From NCBI RefSeq assembly GCF_012843875.1, contig NZ_JABAFY010000006.1, forward strand, positions 31,490 through 95,489: a stretch of 64,000 nt of DNA, written 5' to 3'. Each line of letters begins with the position of its first letter. The stretch's first letter is position 1. Source of the DNA: Desulfovibrio piger. GTDB taxonomy: Bacteria > Desulfobacterota > Desulfovibrionia > Desulfovibrionales > Desulfovibrionaceae. Below are positions 1 through 9,849 of this stretch, in pieces. The notes beneath the pieces are model-generated. The model ran no database searches, was not told the DNA's origin, and worked only from the letters and a program-made list of their open reading frames with translations. Made by a program: the position numbers and the translations under genes.

Positions 1-1950
1 GGCCAGGGGCACCTGGGCACGCACGCTCTGGGCACCGCCGGCGCGAGCTTCCATGCTCTGCACGCGACCACGGCGGCCGTTGAGGTCGCCCATCACGTCG
101 CCGAGGTATTCTTCGGGGGTGACCACTTCCACGTCCATGATGGGTTCCAGCAGGACCGGGCCGGCCTTCTGCATGGCGTCCTTGATGGCCATGGAACCGG
201 CCACGTAGAAGGCCTGTTCGGAGGAGTCCACTTCGTGGTAGCTACCGAAGACCAGGTTGACCTTCAGGTCCACGCAGGGGAAGCCGGCCAGCACGCCGGA
301 CTTCATGGCATCCTGGATACCCTTGTCGATGGCGGGGATGTATTCCTTGGGGATCACGCCGCCGGTGATGGAGTTGATGAACTCGTAACCCTTGCCCGGG
401 TTGGGTTCCACCTCGATCACGCAGTGACCGTACTGACCGCGACCACCAGACTGCTTGGCATGCTTCATGTCGGTCTTGGCAGGCTTGGAGATGGTTTCGC
501 GGTAGGCCACCTGGGGCTTGCCCACGTTGGCGTTGACGTTGAATTCGCGGGTCAGGCGGTCAACGATGATTTCCAGATGCAGTTCGCCCATGCCGGCGAT
601 CAGGGTCTGGTTGGTTTCTTCGTCGCCCTTGACGCGGAAGGAGGGGTCTTCCTTGGCCAGCTTGTTCAGAGCGGCGGACAGAGCATCACGGTCGGCCTTG
701 GTCTTGGGCTCGATGGCCACTTCGATGACGGGCTCGGGGATGTTCAGGGATTCCAGGATCACCGGGCGCTTTTCGTCGCACAGGGTGTCACCGGTGGAGG
801 CGTTCTTCAGGCCCACCAGAGCCACGATGTCACCGGCGCCGGCCCACTTGATGTCTTCACGCTTGTTGGCGTGCATCTTCAGGATACGGCCGATGCGTTC
901 CTTCTTGCCGGTGTTGGCGTTGTACACGCTGGTACCGGATTCCAGGCAGCCGGAGTAGATGCGGAAGAAGGACAGGTGACCGATGAAGGGGTCGGAGAAC
1001 AGCTTGAACACCAGGCCGGCAAGGGGTTCCTTGTCGTCGCAGGGGCATTCGATCAGGTGTTCTTCGTTGCCGGGCTCATGGCCGGTCATGACGGCGATGT
1101 CCACGGGGGAGGGCAGGTAGTCCACCACGGCGTCCAGCAGGGGCTGCACGCCCATGTTGCGGAAAGCGGAACCGCAGAGCACGGGCACGATGTTGCGGGC
1201 GATGGTGGCCTTGCGGATGCAGGAAATGATCTCTTCGCGGGTCAGATCTTCGCCGCCCAGGTACTTTTCCAGCAGGGCTTCATCTTCTTCGGCCACGGCT
1301 TCGATGAGTTCGTGGCGCTTTTCTTCGTACAGGTCCTTCAGTTCGGCGGGCACGTCTTCTTCGGTGAACTGGGCGCCCTTGGAGGACTTGTCGAAGCGGT
1401 GGGCCTTGCCTTCGATGAGGTCCACGACGCCTTCGAACTTGTCTTCAGCGCCGATGGGCAGCTGCAGAGGCACGGCCTTGGCGCCCAGGCGTTCGTGGAT
1501 CATGCCCACGCAGCGGAAGAAGTTGGCACCGATGCGGTCCATCTTGTTCACGAAGCAGATGCGGGGCACGTGGTAGCGGTCGGCCTGACGCCACACGGTT
1601 TCGGACTGGGGCTCAACGCCGGCCACGGCGTCGAACACGCACACGGCACCGTCCAGCACGCGCAGGGAACGTTCCACTTCGATGGTGAAGTCCACGTGGC
1701 CGGGGGTGTCGATGATGTTGATGCGGCAGTCCTTCCAGAAGCAGGTGGTGGCGGCGGAGGTGATGGTGATGCCGCGCTCCTGTTCCTGTTCCATCCAGTC
1801 CATGGTGGACTCACCGTCGTGGGTTTCGCCGATCTTGTGGGAAACACCGGTGTAGAAAAGGATGCGTTCGGTGGTGGTGGTTTTGCCGGCGTCAATATGG
1901 GCCATGATGCCGATATTGCGCTGTTTGTCTACGGGGGTGGTGCGGGACAC
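1..1950 (-). CDS. fusA: Elongation factor G, C-terminus cut by the window edge
   Basis: Translational GTPase that drives ribosomal translocation. The visible 650 codons begin [20 protein letters not shown] and carry the P-loop AHIDAGKTT, the G2/G3 signatures RGITI and DTPGH and the G4 motif NKMD, then EF-G domains II-IV ([13 protein letters not shown]). The frame is still open at base 1, ending in [11 protein letters not shown], so only about 40 residues of a roughly 690-residue protein are missing. The start is GTG at 1950, preceded by a good GGAGG ribosome site at 1956-1960. It is the last visible gene of the str operon rpsL-rpsG-fusA, 84 bases after rpsG. Identification is secure; whether a second EF-G paralogue exists elsewhere cannot be seen. 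Confidence 0.97.
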   Translation of the reverse strand, partial: MSRTTPVDKQRNIGIMAHIDAGKTTTTERILFYTGVSHKIGETHDGESTMDWMEQEQERGITITSAATTCFWKDCRINIIDTPGHVDFTIEVERSLRVLDGAVCVFDAVAGVEPQSETVWRQADRYHVPRICFVNKMDRIGANFFRCVGMIHERLGAKAVPLQLPIGAEDKFEGVVDLIEGKAHRFDKSSKGAQFTEEDVPAELKDLYEEKRHELIEAVAEEDEALLEKYLGGEDLTREEIISCIRKATIARNIVPVLCGSAFRNMGVQPLLDAVVDYLPSPVDIAVMTGHEPGNEEHLIECPCDDKEPLAGLVFKLFSDPFIGHLSFFRIYSGCLESGTSVYNANTGKKERIGRILKMHANKREDIKWAGAGDIVALVGLKNASTGDTLCDEKRPVILESLNIPEPVIEVAIEPKTKADRDALSAALNKLAKEDPSFRVKGDEETNQTLIAGMGELHLEIIVDRLTREFNVNANVGKPQVAYRETISKPAKTDMKHAKQSGGRGQYGHCVIEVEPNPGKGYEFINSITGGVIPKEYIPAIDKGIQDAMKSGVLAGFPCVDLKVNLVFGSYHEVDSSEQAFYVAGSMAIKDAMQKAGPVLLEPIMDVEVVTPEEYLGDVMGDLNGRRGRVQSMEARAGGAQSVRAQVPLA

Positions 1951-2034
1951 GTTATCCTCCAGAAAAGGGGCAGTGGGGCGGGGGGAAAAGCGCCGCGCCC
2001 TTGCGGGCGCGGCAGCAGTCACTCGGAATCGAGC

Positions 2035-2505
2035 TTACCAGCGGTAGTGGGCGAAAGCCTTGTTGGCTTCGGCCATACGGTGGGTATCTTCGCGCTTTTT
2101 CACCGCGCCGCCGCGACCGTTGTAGGCGTCCAGCAGTTCAGCGGAAAGCTTGGAGGTCATGCCCTTTTCGCCGCGCGAACGGGCATAGTTGATCAGCCAG
2201 CGGATGGACAGGGAAATCTGACGTTCGGGACGGACTTCCATGGGCACCTGGTAGGTGGCACCGCCCACGCGGCGGGCCTTGACTTCCAGATGGGGCTTGA
2301 CGTTGTCCAGGGCCTTTTCAAAGGCGCGCATGGGTTCTTCACCGGTCTTTTCGCCCAGGGTTTCCAGCGAGCTGTAGAAAATCTTTTCAGCAGCGCCCTT
2401 CTTGCCGTCGTACATGAGACGGTTCACGAACTTGGTGACCAGACGGCTGTTGTACAGCGGATCGGGCAGCACTTCCCTCTTCGGGACAGGACCTTTACGG
2501 GGCAT
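2035..2505 (-). CDS. rpsG: 30S ribosomal protein S7
   Basis: Primary 16S rRNA-binding protein that nucleates the head of the small subunit. At 156 residues it has the standard bacterial length; it opens [16 protein letters not shown] and contains [12 protein letters not shown], the beta-hairpin VGGATYQVP and the C-terminal [13 protein letters not shown], all typical of S7. The ATG at 2505 follows a GGAG ribosome site. It lies between rpsL and fusA on the same strand, the universal str-operon order. S7 represses this operon translationally in E. coli; no such site was identified here. Confidence 0.98.
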   Translation of the reverse strand: MPRKGPVPKREVLPDPLYNSRLVTKFVNRLMYDGKKGAAEKIFYSSLETLGEKTGEEPMRAFEKALDNVKPHLEVKARRVGGATYQVPMEVRPERQISLSIRWLINYARSRGEKGMTSKLSAELLDAYNGRGGAVKKREDTHRMAEANKAFAHYRW

Positions 2506-2624
2506 GATATTCTCCTTGAGAATCTCTGTGTTTCGGCGTCACCAGCCCCGCAGCGCCCCGGCGCGCCGTGAGAGGGCAGCCTGGGTGCGTTGCATGACGT
2601 ACGCCGGAGTTAGCAAAAAATAAC

Positions 2625-2996
2625 CTATTTGGGACGCTTGGCGCCGTACTTGGAACGGCTCTTGCGACGGTCGGCCACACCGGAGGTATCCAGGGTGCCG
2701 CGCACGATGTGGTAACGGACACCGGGCAAGTCTTTCACACGACCGCCGCGGATGAGCACCACGGAGTGTTCCTGCAGGTTGTGGCCTTCGCCGGGGATGT
2801 AGGCCGTCACTTCGATGCCGTTGGTCAGGCGCACACGGGCGACCTTACGCAGAGCGGAGTTAGGCTTCTTGGGGGTGGTGGTGTACACACGGGTGCACAC
2901 GCCGCGGCGCTGGGGGCAAGCCTGCAGGGCCGGGGTCTTCTTGCGCTTCACCACCGCAGTCCGCTCGATGCGGATGAGCTGGTTGATAGTAGGCAT
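2625..2996 (-). CDS. rpsL: 30S ribosomal protein S12
   Basis: Decoding-centre ribosomal protein. The 123-residue protein begins [14 protein letters not shown] chose ATG 2996 because a GGAGG site sits just upstream; an in-frame TTG at 3008 would only add MEET. The streptomycin-relevant loops [12 protein letters not shown] and [13 protein letters not shown] look wild type (both lysines present), which predicts a streptomycin-sensitive ribosome. It is the first gene of the str operon here, with its own promoter at 3065-3093. rpoBC, often found upstream, is replaced by htpG. Confidence 0.98.
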   Translation of the reverse strand: MPTINQLIRIERTAVVKRKKTPALQACPQRRGVCTRVYTTTPKKPNSALRKVARVRLTNGIEVTAYIPGEGHNLQEHSVVLIRGGRVKDLPGVRYHIVRGTLDTSGVADRRKSRSKYGAKRPK

Positions 2997-3064
2997 AGTT
3001 TCCTCCAAAGTTTCACTGCCTGCCCAAGACGGACAGGCAGCGCATGAATGCCGTAGAGCGGCAA

Positions 3065-3093
3065 CACATACAATGCACGGACGCGCTTGTCAA
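3065..3093 (-). promoter_or_regulatory. Sigma-70-type promoter of rpsL
   Basis: On the minus strand there is a perfect -35 TTGACA (3088-3093), a 17-base spacer and a weaker -10 TATGTG (3065-3070), about 70 bases before the rpsL start. The spacing is ideal and the location is right for the str operon. The -10 matches the consensus at only three of six bases. Confidence 0.55.
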
Positions 3094-3219
3094 GTCCTGA
3101 TGCCCCAACTTTACGGCAGGAAGACGGGACGGCGACGAATCGCCGACGAAGTGCGGCAGCCGCAGGGCAGGGCGAGTCCCCTTTTTATGGATGCGGCGGC
3201 CGGAGCAGGGGGATGACAG

Positions 3220-3252
3220 CAAAATCGCCGCAGGCGCAAGGCCTGCGGCGAT
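3220..3252 (-). terminator. Intrinsic terminator after htpG
   Basis: A perfect 12-base stem (3224-3235 with 3241-3252, arms ATCGCCGCAGGC/GCCTGCGGCGAT) with a 5-base loop is followed on the minus strand by TTTTGC. It lies about 100 bases after the htpG stop. A second GC-rich hairpin (3272-3292, CCGGCCCC/GGGGCCGG) stands between them. Together with the rpsL promoter these fill the 3009-3355 interval; no gene was seen there. Confidence 0.75.
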
Positions 3253-3355
3253 CCCCGGTACGGGGGGATGCCCGGCCCCTGAGCGGGGCCGGACATCCTG
3301 CGAGGAGGAACGTCCGCCGGTGTCCTGCCGGCGGGCGGGGTGTGTCGTCGGCGGG

Positions 3356-5287
3356 TTACAGCTTTTTCACTTCCACGTACCAGGCCGCGGCCTGTTCCAG
3401 CAGATGGCTGCTGCGGCCGGCCAGCATCTGGGCATCGCGCAGGTAGCCTTCCTGGAGCATGCAGGCGTCGAAGAGGTTCTCCACCATGCCGGCCAGGGTC
3501 TTGTCCTGGGGATCGGCCTTGAACATCTTGAGCAGGCTGCGCAGCAGCACGTGGTCGCGGTTGACTTCCAGCACCTTGACGGGCAGGGAGTCGTCCTTTT
3601 GCATGGCGCGCATGAGTTTTTCCATGGACGAGGTCATGCCGTCGGGCGAGACCAGCACGGCCGGGCTGTCGGCCAGGCGGTGGGAGACGCGCACGTCGGC
3701 CACGCGTTCGCCCAGGATCTCCTTGATGCGTTCCAGCAGCTTGTCGAAGCTGGCGTTGTCGTCGTCGGAAAGGGGCGCGGCGGCGGGCTTTTCGCTGTCG
3801 GCCTTGTCGGCGAAGGCGTCCAGGGCGTCATCGGCGGCGTTCTCGATGGCCTTGAATTCCCAGTCCTTGTACTTGCCCATGCCTTCCATGACGAACTCGT
3901 CCACGGGCTCGTAGAGGAAGAGCACTTCGATGCCCTTGCGGGTGAAGCGTTCCAGGTGCGGGCTCAGGCGGGCGGCCTCACGGTTGGGCGCGGAGACGTA
4001 CCAGAAGGTCTTCTGGCCTTCGGGAGCGCGGGACATGTATTCGTCCAGGCTGGACAGGGCCTCGCCATCGTCCAGGGCCGAGGTGTTGAAGCGCAGCAGA
4101 CCGGCGATGCGTTCGCGGTTGGCGAAGTCCTGGTAGGAGAGCTTGAAGATGCGGCCGTGCAGGCGCCAGAAAGCGGCGTACTTCCCGGCATCCTTGTCGG
4201 CCAGCTTTTCCAGGTGGCTCAGGGTCTGCTTGATGATGGTCTGGTTGATCTTGCGCAGGACCACGTTTTCCTGAAGGGTCTCGCGGGAGATGTTGAGGGG
4301 CAGGTCCTCGGTGTCCACCACGCCCTTGAGGAAGGCCAGCCAGTCGGGGATCAGTTCCTTGTTGCGGTGCTGGATGAGCACGCGGCTGGCGTAGAGATCC
4401 AGGCCCCAGAAATCTCGGTCGAGGCCGAAGAGGTCCTGACGCACGTCGGGAATATAGAGCAGGGCGTTGAACTGCACGGGCGCGTCCACGGAGATGTGCA
4501 GCACGTCCAGCGGCGCCTTGCTGTCATAGGTCAGGGCCTGGTAGAAGGCATCGTACTGTTCCTTGGTGACGGAGGACTTGGGCTCGCGCCACAGGGCGGG
4601 CTGGGTGTTGACCTGCTCGCCGTCCACCAGCACGGGGAAGGGCACGAAGGCCGAATGCTTGCGGATGACGGATTCCACGCGGAACTTTTCGAGGAACTCC
4701 GCGGCGTCTTCCTTGAGGTGGGCCACGATGCGCGTGCCGCGCTGCGGGGCGTCGTCACCGGCGGGGGCCACGGTGTAGGTGCCCAGGCCGTCGCTGGTCC
4801 AGGTGGCGGCGCTGTCGTCATCGCCGAAGGCCGGGCGCGAGGTCACGTCCACCTTTTCGGCCACCATGAACACGGAATAGAAGCCCACGCCGAAGCGGCC
4901 GATGATGTTGGCGGCATCGGCTTTTTCGCCGTCGGCCTTGGCTTCTTCGGCAGCCAGCTGGGCGCGGAAGGCCTCGGTGCCGGATTTGGCGATGGTACCC
5001 AGGTTCTCGGCCAGTTCGGCGGCGGTCATGCCCAGGCCGGTGTCCTCGATGGTCAGGGTCTTGGCGTCCTTGTCGAGGCTGATGCGGATCTCCAGCGGCA
5101 GGTCGTCATGGCGCGGGGTCTCGCCCCGGTTGCTGCGGAAGCGCAGTTTGTCCAGGGCGTCGGAAGCGTTGGAGATGAGCTCGCGGAGAAAGATCTCGCG
5201 ATTGGTATACAGAGAATTGGTGAGAATGCTCAGCACTTTGCGCACTTCGGCGCGAAATTCACAGGATTGAGCCGTATTTTCCGGCAT
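3356..5287 (-). CDS. htpG: Chaperone HtpG (Hsp90 family)
   Basis: Cytosolic ATP-dependent Hsp90 chaperone. The 643-residue protein (E. coli HtpG has 624) begins MPENTAQSCEFRAEV. The N-terminal GHKL ATPase motifs follow in order: ELISNASDALDKLR, DTGLGM, and GRFGVGFYSVFMVA. The middle domain has the conserved LYASRVLIQ and NISRETLQEN segments. Start ATG 5287 has a GGAGG site eight bases away; longer in-frame readings run through the divergent promoter region and do not resemble HtpG. It is divergent from cydAB (139 bases apart) and terminated at 3220-3252. Confidence 0.97.
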   Translation of the reverse strand: MPENTAQSCEFRAEVRKVLSILTNSLYTNREIFLRELISNASDALDKLRFRSNRGETPRHDDLPLEIRISLDKDAKTLTIEDTGLGMTAAELAENLGTIAKSGTEAFRAQLAAEEAKADGEKADAANIIGRFGVGFYSVFMVAEKVDVTSRPAFGDDDSAATWTSDGLGTYTVAPAGDDAPQRGTRIVAHLKEDAAEFLEKFRVESVIRKHSAFVPFPVLVDGEQVNTQPALWREPKSSVTKEQYDAFYQALTYDSKAPLDVLHISVDAPVQFNALLYIPDVRQDLFGLDRDFWGLDLYASRVLIQHRNKELIPDWLAFLKGVVDTEDLPLNISRETLQENVVLRKINQTIIKQTLSHLEKLADKDAGKYAAFWRLHGRIFKLSYQDFANRERIAGLLRFNTSALDDGEALSSLDEYMSRAPEGQKTFWYVSAPNREAARLSPHLERFTRKGIEVLFLYEPVDEFVMEGMGKYKDWEFKAIENAADDALDAFADKADSEKPAAAPLSDDDNASFDKLLERIKEILGERVADVRVSHRLADSPAVLVSPDGMTSSMEKLMRAMQKDDSLPVKVLEVNRDHVLLRSLLKMFKADPQDKTLAGMVENLFDACMLQEGYLRDAQMLAGRSSHLLEQAAAWYVEVKKL

Positions 5288-5318
5288 GATGACAACCTCC
5301 ATGGATACTTGCTGGGGA

Positions 5319-5347
5319 ATAAGTAATCTTTCCCAATCAGCCGTCAA
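5319..5347 (-). promoter_or_regulatory. Possible htpG promoter
   Basis: Minus-strand TTGACG (5342-5347), a 17-base spacer and ACTTAT (5319-5324). The -35 is good and the -10 poor. No clear heat-shock (sigma-32) or CIRCE element was recognised in this 139-base divergent region. Confidence 0.3.
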
Positions 5348-5426
5348 GGCCTTGCAGGGCCTAAACTTTGTCTTGCTTTTCGCTAAGGATAACGGTATGC
5401 AGGTCGCTCCATAAGGAGGACGATCT

Positions 5427-6740
5427 ATGGATGATGTCATTCTGCTTTCGCGGCTACAGTTCGCCGTGGCCGTCTTTTTCCACTTCATCTTCGTGCCGCT
5501 GACGCTGGGCCTGTCCCTGCTCATCGCGCTGATGGAGACCCGCTATGTGCGCACCGGGGATGAGGTCTGGCGCAAGCATGCCAAGTTCTGGGGCAAACTT
5601 TTCATCATCAACTTCACCCTGGGCGTGGTGACGGGCATCACCCTGGAATTCCAGTTCGGGACCAACTGGGCCCGGTATTCGGAATACGTGGGCGACATCT
5701 TCGGCTCCCTGCTGGCCATCGAAGCCACTGTGGCCTTCTTCCTGGAGTCCACGTTCCTGGCTGTCTGGCATTTCGGCTGGCATCGCGTGGGCAAGAAGAC
5801 CCATCTGCTGGCCATCTGGCTGGTGGTGCTGGCCGGCAACCTGTCCGCCCTGTGGATCATCCTGGCCAACGGCTTCATGCAGAACCCGCTGGGCTATGTG
5901 ATCCAGAACGGCCGCGCCGAACTGGCCGACTTCATGGCCGTGGTCACCAACCCCTACGCCTGGGGCATGTACGCCCACACCCTGCTCTCCGCCTGGACGC
6001 TGTCCTGCTTCTTCGTGCTGGGCGTGTCTTCCTGGCACCTGCTGCGCAAGAGCAACGTGGAATTCTTCCGCCGCTCCTTCCGCATGACCGCTCCCATTTG
6101 TCTGGTGCTGGTGCTGGCTCTCGCCCTGAGCGGCGACATCCAGGGCAAGGTGGTGTCCGAACTGCAGCCCGCCAAGCTGGCCGCCATGGAATCCCACTGG
6201 GAGACCACCAAGAACGCTCCCTTCTATCTGGCCGTGGTGCCGGACGAAGCCAACGAGACCAACTCCGTGGAAGCCATCGGCATCCCCGGCCTGCTGAGCT
6301 GGATCTCCTACGGCGACGCCGATGCCGAAGTGAAGGGCCTCAAGGACTTCCCCAAGGAAGACCGTCCGCCGGTCACGCCCGTGTTCTGGGGCTTCCGCGC
6401 CATGATCTTCTTTGGTGTCATCTTCCTGGCCTTGGCCGCCTGGGCCACGCTGCAGCGTAACCGCGAGACCATCAACCCCACGCTCATGCGTGCCCTGGTG
6501 TGGTGCATCCCGCTGCCCTACATCAGCATCGCCATGGGCTGGCTGGTGGCGGAAATGGGCCGTCAGCCCTGGATCGTCTACGGTCTGATGCGCACCAGCG
6601 ACGCCGTGTCGCCGGTGCCCGCCGAGCATGTGTCCACGTCGCTGCTGGCCTTCATCATCGTTTACAGCGTGCTGGGCCTTCTGGACATTTTCCTGCTGCG
6701 CAAGTACGCCATCAAGGGCCCGCAGGGGCAGGAGGACTAA
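5427..6740 (+). CDS. cydA: Cytochrome bd quinol oxidase subunit I
   Basis: Haem-bearing subunit of the high-affinity bd oxygen reductase, which oxidises quinol and reduces O2 to water in the cytoplasmic membrane. The start has a strong AAGGAGG site. MDDVILLSRLQFAVAVFFHF carries the conserved first-helix histidine; the glutamate-rich helix reads AIEATVAFFLESTFLAVW; GMYAHTLLSAW holds the haem b558 histidine; EMGRQPWIVYGLMRT is the C-terminal signature. At 437 residues it lacks the long Q-loop insertion of E. coli CydA (522 residues), so it is the short-Q-loop type common in anaerobes. cydB follows after 3 bases. Likely role: oxygen defence. Confidence 0.97.
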   Translation: MDDVILLSRLQFAVAVFFHFIFVPLTLGLSLLIALMETRYVRTGDEVWRKHAKFWGKLFIINFTLGVVTGITLEFQFGTNWARYSEYVGDIFGSLLAIEATVAFFLESTFLAVWHFGWHRVGKKTHLLAIWLVVLAGNLSALWIILANGFMQNPLGYVIQNGRAELADFMAVVTNPYAWGMYAHTLLSAWTLSCFFVLGVSSWHLLRKSNVEFFRRSFRMTAPICLVLVLALALSGDIQGKVVSELQPAKLAAMESHWETTKNAPFYLAVVPDEANETNSVEAIGIPGLLSWISYGDADAEVKGLKDFPKEDRPPVTPVFWGFRAMIFFGVIFLALAAWATLQRNRETINPTLMRALVWCIPLPYISIAMGWLVAEMGRQPWIVYGLMRTSDAVSPVPAEHVSTSLLAFIIVYSVLGLLDIFLLRKYAIKGPQGQED

Positions 6741-6743
6741 GTC

Positions 6744-7778
6744 ATGCTGGAAACCTTGCAAGTAATCTGGTTCATCCTGTGGGCGCTGCTCTGGGCCGTG
6801 TATTTCGTCCTGGACGGCTTCGACCTGGGCCTGGGCAGCCTGCTGCCCTTCATCGGCAGCAATGAGGAAGAACGCCGCATCATGTACAACGCTGCCGGTC
6901 CCTTCTGGGACGGCAACGAAGTGTGGCTGATCTCCGCCGGTGGCGTGACCTTCGCGGCCTTCCCCAAGGTCTATGCCGTGATGTTCAGCGCCCTGTACGC
7001 TCCCCTGCTGATCCTGCTGTTCGCCCTGATCTTCCGCGCCGTGTCCTTCGAGTTCCGCGGCAAGGTGGAAAGCGGCGTGTGGCGCGGCTTCTGGGATCTG
7101 GTCCACTTCCTGTCCAACCTGGTGCCCTCCCTGCTGCTGGGCGTGACCTTCGCCAACCTGTTCATGGGCATCCCCATCGACGGTGAAGGCGTGTTCCACG
7201 GCACGCTCATGGGCCTGGTCAACGGCTACGGCATCGCCGGCGCCATTTTCTTCCTGGTGATGTTCATGCTGCACGGTTCCCTGTGGCTGGCCATCAAGAG
7301 CCAGGGCGAACTGCAGACCCGCGCCGTGGCCAGCGCCAACCTGCTCTGGCCCGTGATGCTCATCCTGCTGGTGGCCTTCCTGGTGCTGACCTTCTTCAAC
7401 ACCGACCTGTTCAGCAACTACTGGAGCAATCCGCTGCTGCTCCTGCTGCCCGTGGTGGCCTTGGCCGGTCTGCTGGGCGTGCGCTGCATGCTGCGCCGCG
7501 GCCAGCTGTGGAAGGCCTGGATGTGCAGCGCCGTGTACATCGTCGGTGTGACCTTCTTCGGCGTCATGGGCATGTTCCCGCGCATGCTCATCTCGTCCAT
7601 CGATCCCACCGCCACCCTGACGGCCTTCAATGCCTCCTCGTCCGAGCTGACCCTTAAGATCATGCTGGGCGTGGCTCTGGTCATGGTGCCCATCGTACTG
7701 CTGTACCAGTTCTGGGTCTACCGCCTGTTCTCCCACAGCCTGAGCGCTGAAGACCTGAAGGACGAGCACGCTTACTAG
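6744..7778 (+). CDS. cydB: Cytochrome bd quinol oxidase subunit II
   Basis: Structural partner of CydA, an integral membrane protein. The 344 residues contain the signatures WAVYFVLDGFDLGLG near the N-terminus and GPFWDGNEVWLISAGG, followed by roughly eight hydrophobic segments. It is translationally coupled to cydA (3-base gap) and followed by a strong terminator. No cydX-like small ORF is evident between cydB and the terminator. Confidence 0.97.
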   Translation: MLETLQVIWFILWALLWAVYFVLDGFDLGLGSLLPFIGSNEEERRIMYNAAGPFWDGNEVWLISAGGVTFAAFPKVYAVMFSALYAPLLILLFALIFRAVSFEFRGKVESGVWRGFWDLVHFLSNLVPSLLLGVTFANLFMGIPIDGEGVFHGTLMGLVNGYGIAGAIFFLVMFMLHGSLWLAIKSQGELQTRAVASANLLWPVMLILLVAFLVLTFFNTDLFSNYWSNPLLLLLPVVALAGLLGVRCMLRRGQLWKAWMCSAVYIVGVTFFGVMGMFPRMLISSIDPTATLTAFNASSSELTLKIMLGVALVMVPIVLLYQFWVYRLFSHSLSAEDLKDEHAY

Positions 7779-7804
7779 CAGCGACGATCCGTCCGCCTCA
7801 TCGA

Positions 7805-7843
7805 GCCCGGCAGACAGGCATGCCCTGTCCGCCGGGCTTTTTT
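7805..7843 (+). terminator. Intrinsic terminator of cydAB
   Basis: Long stem GCCCGGC-A-GACAGG / CCTGTC-C-GCCGGGC around a CATGC loop, directly followed by TTTTTT (7838-7843), 27 bases after the cydB stop. Confidence 0.92.
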
Positions 7844-8058
7844 CGTGCCCTCTGCCGGGATAGGCGGGTAACGGGTCGCCTTCGCGGCCGGGGAGGCCGC
7901 CTGCCGTCATGTGGCAACGAAAGCGGGCTGTGCTGCAGAAGGGGCGGAAGACGGGCAGGAAAAGCGGAGGGCAAAGATGCCGCCTTGCCGTCAGGAGGAT
8001 GGAAGATTTGCTTTTGGCCTGCTTATCCGGGAAGATGGCGGGGCAGAGCGGAGGCCGT

Positions 8059-8496
8059 ATGAAGACCAAGATAGATGCAACGGATGTGAGGATCGTCGAA
8101 GAACTCAGGAAGAACGCGCGCATCACCATGAAGGAACTGGGGGCGCGGGTCTTCCTTACCGGGCAGGCCGTCAGGAACAGGGTGGAACGGCTGGAGGACA
8201 TGGGCATCCTTCAGCGCTACACCATCAACGTCAATTGCCCGGTCTTCGGCTACAAGGTCCATGCCGTCATCAGGGTGCAGCTCAGGCACGGCCCTGTGGA
8301 GGCCCTGAAGGCCTGCTGCCGCAAGGAAGGCAGACGCACCATCCACTGTTACCGCACCACAGGCGACAACCTCTATTTCCTCGACATGTATTTTCTGGAC
8401 ATGGAGGCCCTGGACGCCTTCCTGGCCGAGGTGGAACCGCTGGGCAGCTACGAGCTGCATGTGGTCCTTCGGGAAGCGGAAGATCTGGCGGAATGA
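8059..8496 (+). CDS. Lrp/AsnC-family transcriptional regulator
   Basis: The 145-residue protein has an N-terminal winged helix-turn-helix (KIDATDVRIVEELRKNARITMKELGARVFLTGQAVRNRVERLEDMG, residues about 3-52) typical of Lrp/AsnC. A RAM-like effector domain follows (about residues 60-140). I chose ATG 8059 because the homology starts there and a GGAGG lies four bases before it. An upstream in-frame extension to 7909 is rich in arginine and lysine and has no counterpart in the family. Its ligand and targets cannot be read from the sequence; neighbours are cydAB and a convergent metal hydrolase. Confidence 0.85.
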   Translation: MKTKIDATDVRIVEELRKNARITMKELGARVFLTGQAVRNRVERLEDMGILQRYTINVNCPVFGYKVHAVIRVQLRHGPVEALKACCRKEGRRTIHCYRTTGDNLYFLDMYFLDMEALDAFLAEVEPLGSYELHVVLREAEDLAE

Positions 8497-8701
8497 AGGC
8501 CCCCGCCGGAGGGGGAAGAGGAAGGAAGGCGTTCTGCCTGGGGACCGGCGGGGACCTGATTCGGGGAGGGCACAGGGCAGGGGCGCCGGGCGGAGCCGTG
8601 GCCCTGCCGGAGCGCAGGCACCGTGGCGGGACGGATCCCTCCTGCCTGCCACGCTATGCGTCAGCCCGTCCGTCTGCGGGCCGTGCGGAGTTTTCCTGCC
8701 G

Positions 8702-9487
8702 TTAAAAATCGGCGCTCTGGCCGTCGTCGGGCATGAAGACGGCCTCCCGGATGCCGCGACGGCGCAGGGCCTGGTCCATGTCCTGCCGGGTCAGGGCCGC
8801 ATGGGGCACGGTGTCCATATGGCTGACGATGATCCGCGCTTCCGGGCGGGCGGCGTGCAGGGCGGCCACGTCCGCGTCGTCCATGATCAGGCGGCCCTCG
8901 TCCAGCAGTTCGGCCGCGCAGGCATTGACCATGACCACATCGGGCCGGTAACGGCGCAGGCTTTCGGCCACACCGTCGAACCAGATGGTGTCACCGGCCA
9001 CATAGAGCGTCTTTTCGTCAGGATGCCGGAAGACCACGCCGCAGGATGGCCCGCAGGGGATGATGGTGCCGTGGCGTCCGGGCGTCTTGCTGAGGCGGAT
9101 GCCCGCAAAGACGGTCTCCTCTCCCAGCACTTCCACCCGGGCGAAGCCGGAGCGCCGGAGCACGGCGGCATCCTCTTCGCTCTGCACGAACACGGGCACC
9201 GTCTTGTCCAGCGGCGCGCCCACGCTGCCGTCGGCGGCCATGTCGATATGGTCGGGATGCACATGGGTCACGATATAGGCATCCACACCGGCCAGGATGT
9301 CGGCCACCGGCATGGGCAGGTCGCACAGGGGCAGGGGCAGGTCCAGCCGTTCGGGGCGGCAGCGGAACATGGGATAGTCGCGGAACGTCCCCATGCTGCC
9401 CCTGGGCGCCAGCCAGGGGTCGGTGAGGAAGGTCTTGCCGGCGTAGCGGATGCGGACCATGGCGTTGCGGATCTGCTGTATCTTCAT
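8702..9487 (-). CDS. Metallo-beta-lactamase-fold hydrolase (UlaG-like)
   Basis: The 261-residue protein starts MKIQQIRNAMVRIRYAGKTF and shows the metal-binding motif THVHPDHIDM. Further ligands are probably in AGDTIWFDG (Asp) and IVSHMDT (His). The fold and the N-terminal strand LTDPWLAPRG resemble the UlaG / YtnP-type L-ascorbate-6-phosphate lactonase-like proteins, soluble hydrolases of lactones or phosphodiesters; the substrate here is unknown. Start ATG 9487 has an AGAGGTG site seven bases upstream. It stands alone, convergent with the Lrp-type gene and divergent from the exported hydrolase. Confidence 0.85.
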   Translation of the reverse strand: MKIQQIRNAMVRIRYAGKTFLTDPWLAPRGSMGTFRDYPMFRCRPERLDLPLPLCDLPMPVADILAGVDAYIVTHVHPDHIDMAADGSVGAPLDKTVPVFVQSEEDAAVLRRSGFARVEVLGEETVFAGIRLSKTPGRHGTIIPCGPSCGVVFRHPDEKTLYVAGDTIWFDGVAESLRRYRPDVVMVNACAAELLDEGRLIMDDADVAALHAARPEARIIVSHMDTVPHAALTRQDMDQALRRRGIREAVFMPDDGQSADF

Positions 9488-9849
9488 CTGGGTCACCTCT
9501 CTGGGATGTTGTTGCGGAGTCCCGGTATCCGGAGGGAAAGGTATCAGGGGCGCCGGGGCCGGGCCAGAAGCCGGGCCAAGAAATGCGTGCCGTTTTCTTG
9601 AAAAAATCAAGTGGCGCGGCGCGAACGCCACGAGGTGCACGTTTGATGGGCTTCCCTTTCTTGCAATGCACTGCTGGGGCCTTCCGTGCCGGAGCGGTGT
9701 GCCCAGGCGGGACATATGTCGGCTTATCCATGCATTATTTCTATGGTGAAGCATTCGATATAGGTATTTGTCATGGATAGAAGCTGCGGCTACACAGAAA
9801 AGAACGCCTGCAGGCACGTTCCTGCCGGACAACTTCAAGCCGGAGCGAC
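9488..9849. other. Divergent intergenic region, no gene seen
   Basis: The 362 bases between two divergent hydrolase genes hold no convincing ORF. The only structure noticed is a 15-base inverted repeat CTTGA-AAAAA-TCAAG at 9597-9611, a possible operator. No clear -35/-10 pair was identified. Confidence 0.4.

Noticed and set aside
235..2571. Long open frame on the plus strand across fusA and rpsG
   Set aside because: It spans two conserved ribosomal-operon genes in antisense and has a composition typical of a shadow frame.
3191..5326. Long open frame antisense to htpG
   Set aside because: No recognisable domain; Hsp90 motifs lie on the opposite strand.
5454..8207. Long open frame antisense to cydAB
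   Set aside because: Histidine/glutamine/glycine-rich shadow of membrane-protein codons; cydA and cydB are certain.
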